From the NCBI GenBank assembly GCA_009692015.1, contig SIAB01000002.1, forward strand, positions 1 to 56,741: DNA of 56,741 nucleotides, given 5' to 3'. This stretch comes from Phycisphaerales bacterium. GTDB lineage: Bacteria > Planctomycetota > Phycisphaerae > Phycisphaerales > SM1A02. Below, in pieces: positions 47,028-55,185 of the stretch (position 1 is its first letter; each line of letters opens with the position of its first letter). Under the pieces are notes generated by a model. It saw only the letters and a list, made by a program, of their open reading frames with translations, was not told the origin of the DNA and made no database searches. The translations under genes were made by a program, and so were the position numbers.

Positions 47028-47902
47028 GCCACCACCTGAGCGCAATCCCGGGCAATCTGGGCAATCAGCACTTCCGTGGAATCGAATCGCATCATTCCAC
47101 GTAGCCAGCGGTGAAAGAAAATCGAAATGGGTTGGCCGTACATGTCGCTGTCGTGTGGCATCTGAAGGATATGAACCTCAAGGGTACGCGGGCAGTCACC
47201 GAATGTCGGATTCGAGCCCAGGCTTGCGGCTCCCTTGAATAGTCGTCCCTGCGCATCTTCGACACCAACCGCATAAATGCCATCGGCGGGCAGGACCACA
47301 TCGCAGTGGGCAACATTGGCAGTTGGATAGCCAAGCTCGCGACCCCGCCGTTGCCCAGCAACGACCCTCCCTGTCACGCGGTGCGGACGACCCAGCACCC
47401 GGCTCGCATCCGCCACGCGCCCCTGTGCGAGGAGCCAGCGAACCATCGAGCTGCGCGCCGAAACCAAGGTGCCATCCTGCAGAGCGACATCAACTTCCTT
47501 GGCGACAACGGTCCTGAACTTTTCGCGCTCGCCGATCGCTCGCAAGGTGTTCACATCACCGCGGCGACCACGACCAAAGCGAAAGTCCGCCCCCTCGACA
47601 ACGGTTGTGATGCTGAACTTGGTCTTCAAGAACGCCACAAACTCCTCAGGCGTCAATCGCAGCAGCGCCTCGGTTGTTTCGAGCGACTCCACGCGGCTCA
47701 CTCCCGCGGCGATCAACAATTTCTCGCGCTCTGCGTTGCTCGTCAATCGGGGGGGTGCATCGTTGCGCGTCAGGGTCGCGGGGTGGGTGTCGAATGTCAC
47801 CGCCACCACTTCACTTGCGGGCGAAATTTCGCGCGCGCAGCCAATAAGTCCTTGATGTCCAAGATGGACTCCATCGAAATTTCCAATAATGAGGGTTGCC
47901 AT
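47024..47902 (-). CDS. ribF: Bifunctional riboflavin kinase/FAD synthetase
   Basis: A 292-residue RibF. The N-terminal nucleotidyltransferase domain has IGNFDGVHLGHQ (6-17), VTFDTHPAT, VVEGADFRFGRGRRGD and SARSSMVRWLLAQG; the C-terminal flavokinase has GRVVAGQRRGRELGYPTAN and GSNPTFGDCPRTLEVHIL. It makes FMN and FAD. The ATG at 47902 matches the family start; a 22-residue upstream extension lies within the promoter zone of the divergent glutamate dehydrogenase gene and is not conserved-looking. No Shine-Dalgarno sequence and no close -10 box were found. Confidence 0.96.
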   Translation of the reverse strand: MATLIIGNFDGVHLGHQGLIGCAREISPASEVVAVTFDTHPATLTRNDAPPRLTSNAEREKLLIAAGVSRVESLETTEALLRLTPEEFVAFLKTKFSITTVVEGADFRFGRGRRGDVNTLRAIGEREKFRTVVAKEVDVALQDGTLVSARSSMVRWLLAQGRVADASRVLGRPHRVTGRVVAGQRRGRELGYPTANVAHCDVVLPADGIYAVGVEDAQGRLFKGAASLGSNPTFGDCPRTLEVHILQMPHDSDMYGQPISIFFHRWLRGMMRFDSTEVLIAQIARDCAQVVA

Positions 47903-47937
47903 GCTTGCTTTCGGACACCTCGACTGCGCCGAGCGGG

Positions 47938-47943
47938 TAGTTT
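47938..47943 (+). promoter_or_regulatory. -10 box (TAGTTT) of the glutamate dehydrogenase gene
   Basis: TAGTTT, then six bases (TACGGG), then the ATG at 47950. There is no Shine-Dalgarno sequence at a usual distance and no clear -35. Confidence 0.45.
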
Positions 47944-47949
47944 TACGGG

Positions 47950-50904
47950 ATGACCTCCATGCGATCAACCGGCGCCAGCGGCCAGAGCTCAGTTACCGAG
48001 GGACTGCTCGAGGAGCTCTCCGCCGAGTTTCGTGCCACGGCCTCCGAAGTCGTGCCGTGGTTTCTCGAAAACATGCCCACGATGTACTTCCAAGACACGA
48101 CGCACGATGCCCAGCGCGAGCATCTTCGATCGATCCTTGCTGCCCGTGCCTCGGGACGGCCGGTCGATGTGATGCTCAAGGGCACGGACGGCAACTCGAT
48201 CACTGCGATTCGTGGCGGGAATCGCCCCGGCGTTCTCGCGGACATCGTTCGGGATCTTCCGATGGATGCATCGCTGCGTGCCGCCAAAATCCACACTTCG
48301 AAGGATGGTTCGATCGTGATCGATACTTTCGAGTTTGGCGAGCAGGAACCCTTTGATCCAGCAAACCCAGCGCAGGCCAGCGCGGCCGAGGCGGCATTGG
48401 AATACGCCCGTCGCGATCAGCCGGGAATCTCCGCCGACGATATGCGCCGGTTTCTTTCGGGATTCTCGGCGCGGAACTTGCTGACCCTGACCCCCCTGCG
48501 GATCTGCCGTCACTTCGAGCTCTTTCGCAAGATTACTGGCACGGACCGGCCGATCGTGGGGCTCGAGCCCGAGTCCGATCCCTCCATGAGCCGGATCACG
48601 ATTGCCATCTCGAATGCACGAACCAGAACGACGCTCGAGCGAGCAGCGCGCATGCTCACCCGTCACGGCATCAGCATTACCCGCGCGCACATGGATGTCG
48701 TCCAAGATGCTCCGCACGGCTCGGTGACCATCATTGGATTCATCGCCCAGTGGACCGATCGCAAGCCGATTCGATCAACCGACCCGCGCTGGGCGACCGT
48801 CGAGAATGAACTGCTGCGAACAAAGTGGCTTGACTTCCGCGCCATCGATTTGCTGGTTCGTCGCCCCGAGTTCACCCTCATCGAAGGGGAACTCATCGGC
48901 GCTTTCGCCGATCTGATTCGGCACATGCTTGTTCCGACCGATCCGCTGGCCTTCAGTCGCGACCGCGTGACGGCGGCGCTGGAGGGTCGCGTGGGACTGA
49001 CGCGCCCCATCCTCGAACTCTTTACCGCGCGTTTCAATCCAGAGAATCCGCTCTCCGACATGGCCTACGAGTCGCAGGCCGCCGCGCTCGCGGTACAAAT
49101 CACCGGACTCACAGACACCGACGACGCTGCCGCAGTTTTTGGCGCGTTCCTGCAAGCCGTGCGCGCCGTGCGCCGAACGAACTTCTATGTCCCGGGGCGA
49201 TTCTCCTTCGCCGTGCGGCTCGATCCCGCACTTTTGGTCGGACCCACGCGACCCGAAACGCCCTTTGGCGTTTTCTTTGTGAACGGCCGGGGATTTCATG
49301 GATTCCATGTCCGTTTCAAGGAGATCGCCCGCGGCGGCCTGCGCGTGGTCAAGCCTGCCAGCGCCATCCTCTTCGAGCGCGAATCGGAACGGCTCTTCGA
49401 TGAGGTGTATGCCCTGGCGTTCGCCCAACAACTCAAGAACAAAGACATCCCCGAGGGCGGTGCGAAGGCGGCGATCGTGCTCGAACCACCAGCTGAAACC
49501 AATCGATGCGTGAAGGCATTCGTGGATGGCATCCTCGACCTCATCACCCCTGATCCAGCCACCCGCGCGCGCGTGGTCGATCGTCTCGGTCGCGATGAGT
49601 TCATCTTCCTCGGACCAGACGAGAACATCACCCCGATGCATATCGAATGGATCGTCTCGCATGCCGCTGCCCGCAAGTACCCACTTGCGAACGCCTTTAT
49701 GAGCTCGAAGCCAAACGGCGGCATCAATCACAAGGAGTATGGCGTCACCAGTGAGGGAGTGAATGTCTTTCTTCGCATTGCCCTGCTCGCCCAAGGGATC
49801 GACCCAACCAAGCAGCGCTTCACCGTCAAGATCACTGGCGGTCCAGATGGCGATGTGGCAGGCAACATGATGTGCATTCTGCACCGCGACTACGGCGCGC
49901 ATGCCTGCATCGTTGGTGTTGCTGACGGCAGTGGCGTGGGCGAGGATCCAGAAGGGCTTGATCACGCCGAACTTCAGCGACTCTTCCACGCTGGGCTGGC
50001 GATGAGCCACTTCAATCCCAAGTGCCTCTCTGCGAAGGGACGCATCGTCAAGGCAGACACACCAGCCGGGGTTCAGTTGCGCAACTCGCTGCACAATCGA
50101 CTGGCGACCGATGCATTCATCCCAGGCGGCGGAAGACCGGCGACGATCAACGATCGCAATTGGAGAGACTTCCTGCTTCCAAACGGCAAGCCATCGAGTC
50201 CCTTGATCGTTGAGGGAGCGAATCTCTTTCTCACCCCCGAGGCGCGGGTGGAACTCGCCAAGGTCGGCACACTGATCATCAAGGATTCCAGCGCAAACAA
50301 GTGCGGCGTGATGTGCTCCAGCTTTGAGATCGCCGAGAGCATGCTGCTGAATGAAGAGCAGTTCCTGAAGATCAAGCCGCAGTTTGTGGCCCAGGTCTTG
50401 GAGAAATTGCGCGACGCGGCCCGCCAAGAGGCAGTGATCCTGCTCGCCGAGGGGCGGCGCCACCCGTCGATTCCGCTTCCAGAATTATCGACGCGACTTT
50501 CACGGGCAATCAATGCCGCGGCCGATGCGATTCAACCTGCGGTTTCGAGTTGGAAAAGCGCGCACCCTGAACTCTTCCGCGCAGTCATTCTGCATCACCT
50601 GCCGGCTGCCTTGACAGCGGCTGTCTCGGAGCGAATTTTCAAGGAACTCCCTGCTCCGTATCTCGAGTGGGTTGTGGCAAAGGGCGTTGCGAGCCGAATC
50701 GTCTACCGCGAAGGGATCGACTTCTTTGCAACGATGGATGGGAGCGCGATCGCCCAGATTTCTCTGGAATACCTGCTGAAGGAACGCGACATTCAAGCTC
50801 TAATCAGCGAGGTGCGGGCGAGCAAACTGCCACATAGCGAACGGATCGCGGCACTCTTGGAACGCGCTGGAACCCGGGCGGCACTTCTGGAGGGTGAGAC
50901 ATGA
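47950..50904 (+). CDS. gdhB: Large NAD-dependent glutamate dehydrogenase (about 110 kDa class)
   Basis: A 984-residue NAD-glutamate dehydrogenase, between the 50-kDa hexameric and 180-kDa classes. An N-terminal regulatory half includes an ACT-like segment (about residues 215-270: SRITIAISNARTRTTLERA). The catalytic half has FHVRFKEIARGGLRVV, the Lys/Gly stretch DIPEGGAKAAIV, GPDENITPMHI, HKEYGVTSEGVNVF and, in the NAD domain, GGPDGDVAGNMM, VEGANLFLTPEAR and IIKDSSANKCGVMCSS. It oxidatively deaminates glutamate to 2-oxoglutarate, normally catabolically. The symbol is by class and tentative. Its stop overlaps the MuiA-family gene (ATGA). Confidence 0.94.
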   Translation: MTSMRSTGASGQSSVTEGLLEELSAEFRATASEVVPWFLENMPTMYFQDTTHDAQREHLRSILAARASGRPVDVMLKGTDGNSITAIRGGNRPGVLADIVRDLPMDASLRAAKIHTSKDGSIVIDTFEFGEQEPFDPANPAQASAAEAALEYARRDQPGISADDMRRFLSGFSARNLLTLTPLRICRHFELFRKITGTDRPIVGLEPESDPSMSRITIAISNARTRTTLERAARMLTRHGISITRAHMDVVQDAPHGSVTIIGFIAQWTDRKPIRSTDPRWATVENELLRTKWLDFRAIDLLVRRPEFTLIEGELIGAFADLIRHMLVPTDPLAFSRDRVTAALEGRVGLTRPILELFTARFNPENPLSDMAYESQAAALAVQITGLTDTDDAAAVFGAFLQAVRAVRRTNFYVPGRFSFAVRLDPALLVGPTRPETPFGVFFVNGRGFHGFHVRFKEIARGGLRVVKPASAILFERESERLFDEVYALAFAQQLKNKDIPEGGAKAAIVLEPPAETNRCVKAFVDGILDLITPDPATRARVVDRLGRDEFIFLGPDENITPMHIEWIVSHAAARKYPLANAFMSSKPNGGINHKEYGVTSEGVNVFLRIALLAQGIDPTKQRFTVKITGGPDGDVAGNMMCILHRDYGAHACIVGVADGSGVGEDPEGLDHAELQRLFHAGLAMSHFNPKCLSAKGRIVKADTPAGVQLRNSLHNRLATDAFIPGGGRPATINDRNWRDFLLPNGKPSSPLIVEGANLFLTPEARVELAKVGTLIIKDSSANKCGVMCSSFEIAESMLLNEEQFLKIKPQFVAQVLEKLRDAARQEAVILLAEGRRHPSIPLPELSTRLSRAINAAADAIQPAVSSWKSAHPELFRAVILHHLPAALTAAVSERIFKELPAPYLEWVVAKGVASRIVYREGIDFFATMDGSAIAQISLEYLLKERDIQALISEVRASKLPHSERIAALLERAGTRAALLEGET

Positions 50905-52661
50905 AGCGATACTTTGCAGCACTTGTCGTCGTCTGGATTGGACTCGCACCACTGGCTCAGGCGCAAGACACTGACGCCGGGGTCGATCCAAACATTCCCC
51001 AAGAGCGGATGATGAACACCAAGATCGAGTCGGTGGTGCTCTACCAAGGTCGCGCCGCAATCACCCGAACTGAAAGGGCATCGTTCACCCCTGGACTCTG
51101 GAAACTTCGCTTCGACAATCTGCCGGCGACCATTCAGTCCGACACGCTCGAAGCCAAGAGCAGCGCGGGACGAATCCTTTCAGTCGACTTCTTCTCCCGT
51201 CCGGTGCCCGACGCAGCATCCACTCCCGAGGCCGTGGCGATCGACGGAGAGATTCGTCGAATCACCCAAGACCTCGCGGCAGCGGCAGACCAACTCGCCG
51301 GCTTCCAGAGCGAGATCAAGGTCGTTGAATCGGTCGGGGTTCGAACCGGGACCGATGCCACGAAAGACGCCGGCACGACGAAATTGGATCTGGCGAGCCT
51401 CGACGCGCAACTCACTTGGATGGCGGCACAGCGGGCGCGCATCTTTGCTTCGAGCCGAACGGCCAATGAACGAATCGAACTCCTCAACAAGGACCTGCGT
51501 GCAGCACAACAGAGGCGCAGTGCCATCGGCGGTCAAGGCAGCACCATTCAGTTCGCAGAAGTATTGCTGGCCATGACGACCGATGAGAGCATCGACATTC
51601 GATTGTCCTATCTCGTGACCGATGCGAGTTGGGAGCCGGTCTATGCCCTGCGCGCCGCGCCGGATCGCGGATCGATGGGCATCGAATTCGATGCGCTCGT
51701 TGTTCAGAGTTCAGGCGAGGATTGGAAGGGTGTGCGACTCTCTCTCTCGACGGCGCGGCCATCACGGGCCGCGAATCCAGGTGCGGTCAAGCCCTGGTTC
51801 GTGAATGTCTTTGTGCCGATGGACCGGGCTCGATCCGCGGGCGAGTTAGCGCCTGCGCTCTATGTCACAGCCGCCCCCGCAAGCGAGGCCATGGACAAGG
51901 TTGGATTTGAGGCGGAGCGGGCTGATGCTGAGGTCGCCTTGGGCGAGAAGCGAAAGTCGCTTGCCAAAGAATTGAGCGGAGATGCCGTCGTCGGTGGAAC
52001 CGGTCCCAGCGTGACATACACCATCGCACTCCCCTTCGATGCAGAGAGCGACAGTCAGGTTCGCCGCCGGGCGCGCATCGCATCGTTTGAGGCTCCAGCA
52101 AAGTTCGCCTATCAAGTGCAACCCGTCGCGAGCGATGGGGCCTTTCTGCGCGCCACGCTGAAGAACACGAGTGCGTTTCAATTGCTGCCTGGAAGGGCAT
52201 CGGTGTTTGTTGGATCGGACTATGTCGGCGCGTCGCCCTTTCTTGGCGCGGCACCGAATCAGGAATTTGCGGCATTCTTCGGCGCGGATCCGGCGATCTC
52301 TGCCCGCCGCGAACTCGTGCAGCGCGCCGATCGTCAGTCTGGGCTCTTTGGGGGAGGACTCGACACCTTGAGTGATTACCGCGTCACGATTTCCAACGGC
52401 ACGGGCCGGTCTGTCCTCGTCGAACTTTTCGATCGCCGTCCAGTCAGTCGAAGCGATAAGGTCGAAGTGACGGTTCCGAACAACAGCGCCCCGCTCTCGA
52501 CCAATGCGGATTATGTAGCGACACAACTGCCGCAGGGAATTCTGCGCTGGGATCTGGCGATCGCCCCGACTCCGACGGGCAGTGATGGCACCACCATCAC
52601 TTGGACCGTGGTGGTCAGCCGATCCAAAGATATTGAAATCACGCCGCTTCCGGCCGAGTAA
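50901..52661 (+). CDS. MuiA-family (DUF4140/DUF4139) secreted protein
   Basis: A 586-residue exported protein with signal peptide RYFAALVVVWIGLAPLAQA. The mucoidy-inhibitor A layout is visible: an N-terminal DUF4140-like beta domain (IESVVLYQGRAAITRTE), a long helical coiled-coil part (about 105-205) and a C-terminal DUF4139 beta-rich domain (LSYLVTDASWEPVYALRA, then EDWKGVRLSLSTARPS). The family is widespread in planctomycetes and others; biochemical function is unknown. It overlaps the dehydrogenase stop. Its TAA directly abuts the stop of the convergent isomerase gene. Confidence 0.88.
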   Translation: MKRYFAALVVVWIGLAPLAQAQDTDAGVDPNIPQERMMNTKIESVVLYQGRAAITRTERASFTPGLWKLRFDNLPATIQSDTLEAKSSAGRILSVDFFSRPVPDAASTPEAVAIDGEIRRITQDLAAAADQLAGFQSEIKVVESVGVRTGTDATKDAGTTKLDLASLDAQLTWMAAQRARIFASSRTANERIELLNKDLRAAQQRRSAIGGQGSTIQFAEVLLAMTTDESIDIRLSYLVTDASWEPVYALRAAPDRGSMGIEFDALVVQSSGEDWKGVRLSLSTARPSRAANPGAVKPWFVNVFVPMDRARSAGELAPALYVTAAPASEAMDKVGFEAERADAEVALGEKRKSLAKELSGDAVVGGTGPSVTYTIALPFDAESDSQVRRRARIASFEAPAKFAYQVQPVASDGAFLRATLKNTSAFQLLPGRASVFVGSDYVGASPFLGAAPNQEFAAFFGADPAISARRELVQRADRQSGLFGGGLDTLSDYRVTISNGTGRSVLVELFDRRPVSRSDKVEVTVPNNSAPLSTNADYVATQLPQGILRWDLAIAPTPTGSDGTTITWTVVVSRSKDIEITPLPAE

Positions 52662-53654
52662 TCAGGTCCACCACGGTTTCGCCGGCGGCTCTGCGATAAT
52701 CGCCTCTTTGAGAAAGCGAACCGCGCGACGGAATCCCTCGTCGACACTCAGCAGCGCATCTTCGTGCTCGATCGAAAGCACATGGTCGTACCCCTGACGG
52801 CGGAGCATCGACACGAATGGCTTCCAGAATTCATACCCGTGACCATCGCCACAGGTTCTAAAGTTCCATGAACGCGAATTCAGGGCGCCGTACGGTCGGG
52901 CATCGAGATATCCGTTGCGCGGTCCCTCGTGGCGGTCGAGTTCTGTGTCCTTGGCGTGCACATAGAAGAGAAGACCGGCTTCACCGAGCATCTGCGCGCT
53001 GAGAATGGGATCAATCCCCTGCCAGAAAAAGTGCGAGGGATCGAGATTCGCGCCCAGAATCGGCTTGCCCTTGATCCCCGACGCCGCCATGGCGCGCTGC
53101 GAAAGTTCGATGATGGTCGCCGGGTTGTAGGCACAGAATCCTGGATGCCCCTCCCACGCTGTGCGAACTCCATGCTTCTTGCAGAGTTTCGCTTGCGCCG
53201 ACCAATAGGGCACCAGCACTTGTTCCCATTGATAGCGAAGGATTTCGCTGAAGTCATTGGGCCAGGGACAGGTCACCCAGTTTGGAGTCTTGTCGCCTTT
53301 GGAACCACCTGGGCAACCCGAAAAAGTAATGACGATGTCTGTTCCAAGTTTCGGTGCCAACTTGACCGCCGCGACATACGCGTCGTGATGAATCCGCGCC
53401 AGCGCGCGATCGGGATGAACAGGATTGCCGTGCACGGCGAGAGCGGAAAGTTCGAGCCCGTGATCCTTCAAGAGCGACTTGATTCGCGCCTGCTGGCGAC
53501 GATCTGCGAGCACACGCGATGGCTCAAAGAATGGCTTCCCGGGGTATCCACCCACTGGAAGTTCGATCGCCCCGAGTCCCTGCTCGGCACAAACCCGCAC
53601 AACTTCTTCCAGTGTGCGCCCTGAAAAGAGTGCGGACATCAAGCCAAGTTTCAT
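52662..53654 (-). CDS. Sugar phosphate isomerase/epimerase (AP endonuclease 2-type TIM barrel)
   Basis: A 330-residue xylose-isomerase-like TIM-barrel protein. Likely metal ligands: Glu in RTAWEGHPGF, Asp/His in NLDPSHFFWQG, His in YVHAKDTELD and Glu in LSIEHEDAL. LELSALAVHGNPVHPD is the typical early strand with His. Planctomycetes carry many such paralogues acting on sugars or inositols; the substrate is not predictable. No signal peptide, so cytoplasmic. TAGCCT lies nine bases before the ATG. It is divergent from the heme-protein gene. Confidence 0.93.
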   Translation of the reverse strand: MKLGLMSALFSGRTLEEVVRVCAEQGLGAIELPVGGYPGKPFFEPSRVLADRRQQARIKSLLKDHGLELSALAVHGNPVHPDRALARIHHDAYVAAVKLAPKLGTDIVITFSGCPGGSKGDKTPNWVTCPWPNDFSEILRYQWEQVLVPYWSAQAKLCKKHGVRTAWEGHPGFCAYNPATIIELSQRAMAASGIKGKPILGANLDPSHFFWQGIDPILSAQMLGEAGLLFYVHAKDTELDRHEGPRNGYLDARPYGALNSRSWNFRTCGDGHGYEFWKPFVSMLRRQGYDHVLSIEHEDALLSVDEGFRRAVRFLKEAIIAEPPAKPWWT

Positions 53655-53663
53655 AATGAGCTG

Positions 53664-53680
53664 AGGCTATCTCGTAGACT
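53664..53680. promoter_or_regulatory. Divergent -10 boxes for isomerase (TAGCCT) and heme-protein (TAGACT) genes
   Basis: Minus strand TAGCCT (53669-53664) is nine bases before the isomerase ATG. Plus strand TAGACT (53675-53680) is 11 bases before the ATG at 53692. Only five bases separate the two boxes. Confidence 0.4.
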
Positions 53681-53691
53681 CGATGCTGGAA

Positions 53692-55134
53692 ATGCCCACC
53701 CCTTCGAGCCGAGTCTCCAGAGTCCTAGTCACCCTCCTTGGGGCCATGGTCGTCGCCGCTCTTTTCGGCGCCTTCACCGCCGATGATCCACCTGCTTTGC
53801 CACCCCAGGGTGCGCCAGCCGCGGCTCCAGAAGCGGCAAAGGCCCGCCGCGTGCACCTCCTGATCAATCGCAAGGATGAGGCTGGCGGCGTGGTTGTCTA
53901 CGAAGACGAAAAGCAGATCTCAATCGAGCGGGAGGGCAAGCGCCGCGACTTCCAGAAGGATGACCTGCTCGACATCATTCAACTGCTCGATGTGACAATC
54001 CCGACGCAGGCGGTTGTTTTTCGCCGCGACGGGAGCTCCATTCAAGTCTCTCTACTCGCCGATGATTTCGATGCCGTGCGATACGCCGTCGGCCGGTCAC
54101 AGCGGACGATCCCCCGTGCCGAGGTTTATCGCGTTGGTCTGGTGCGGACATTCGAGGAACGATTGCGGGCGCTAAAGGAATCCATCCACCCCGACGACAT
54201 GGCGCGACGACTCGCGCTGTGCGACTGGCTGATGAGCGAGCGCAAGTACACCGAGGCGCGCGCGGAACTGCTGCCGCTGGTGGCTGATTCCAAACTCCCA
54301 GAGGCGGTCGCGCTCCTCGCCCGAGCGGACGCGCAGCTCGCGCTGATGGCGGCCAAGAAGCCACAAGGTGGTGACGCGTCGGGAAAGACACCCGAGACCG
54401 AATCGCCGCCAGACGCGCGCCCCCTGCCAACGCGACTGCTCACCGCTGCCGAAGTCAACCTCATCCGTGTCTACGAAATCGATTTCGACAATCCACCGCG
54501 GGTCATCATCGAGCCGAGCGACGCGCGGGCCCTCTTTGAAGAGTTCAGCGCGAGCCCACGGGTGCCCCCTGACGCTGCGGGGCGCAATGCCATGCTCGAG
54601 GGGGATCCGATGCAAATTGTTCGACTCGCCTTTGAACTCAAGGCGCGCAATTTCTATCCAAAGATTCGGGTCACCAGCGAGCCAGCGACGCTGGTGAAGT
54701 ACCGCGGAGCCGTTCATGACGGATGGCTCCTTGCCAACTGCGCGACGAGTCGCTGCCACGGCGGAGCCGATGCTGGAAAGTTTTTTCTGTCGAATGGTGA
54801 GCGCAGCGATGAACGGGTGCGGTACACCAACCTCCTCAACCTGCTGCTTGGAAGTTCGCAGGACCTCCCGCTGGTCAACTTTTCCGACCCCAACCGATCG
54901 ATACTCGTCCAGTATGCGCTTCCAACTGACGAGGCTGAGATTCCCCATCCCGCGGTGAAGGGTTGGAAGCCGGTCTTTGGGCGCAAACTTGCTCCTGAGA
55001 AGTTGCGCGCGACGCTGCAATGGATTGCTTCGATGTATCAACCAAGACCGATCTACCCCATCGACTACCAACCGCCCGATCTGCGAGCACCGCAGCCAGG
55101 CACTCCGGGGGACTCCCAGGAACCAACCCGTTAG
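53692..55134 (+). CDS. Secreted single-heme protein with CxxxxCH motif
   Basis: A 480-residue exported protein: N-terminal hydrophobic segment (VLVTLLGAMVVAALFGAF), a region of charged helices with TPR-like texture (about 150-230), a Pro-rich linker, and a C-terminal domain with NCATSRCHGG, i.e. Cys350-x4-Cys355-His356. Planctomycete cytochrome-like proteins use this spacing besides CxxCH, so covalent c-type heme is likely, matured by the ResB/CcsA system of this window. The heme is followed by FFLSNG and NFSDPNRSILVQYAL and by HPAVKGW, as in other planctomycete heme proteins. The ATG at 53692 is preferred to 53683 because of the -10 box spacing. Confidence 0.83.
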   Translation: MPTPSSRVSRVLVTLLGAMVVAALFGAFTADDPPALPPQGAPAAAPEAAKARRVHLLINRKDEAGGVVVYEDEKQISIEREGKRRDFQKDDLLDIIQLLDVTIPTQAVVFRRDGSSIQVSLLADDFDAVRYAVGRSQRTIPRAEVYRVGLVRTFEERLRALKESIHPDDMARRLALCDWLMSERKYTEARAELLPLVADSKLPEAVALLARADAQLALMAAKKPQGGDASGKTPETESPPDARPLPTRLLTAAEVNLIRVYEIDFDNPPRVIIEPSDARALFEEFSASPRVPPDAAGRNAMLEGDPMQIVRLAFELKARNFYPKIRVTSEPATLVKYRGAVHDGWLLANCATSRCHGGADAGKFFLSNGERSDERVRYTNLLNLLLGSSQDLPLVNFSDPNRSILVQYALPTDEAEIPHPAVKGWKPVFGRKLAPEKLRATLQWIASMYQPRPIYPIDYQPPDLRAPQPGTPGDSQEPTR

Positions 55135-55185
55135 TGCAGCGCGCGCGCCTTGGGGTAGCCTCACGGATCAACCACGAAATCACCC

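Noticed and set aside
48775-50463. 562-codon open frame on the minus strand, opposite the glutamate dehydrogenase gene
   Set aside because: Its translation has no family resemblance, is rich in Arg/His/Gly, and mirrors a clearly coding plus-strand gene with full dehydrogenase motifs. High GC removes stops on the opposite strand.
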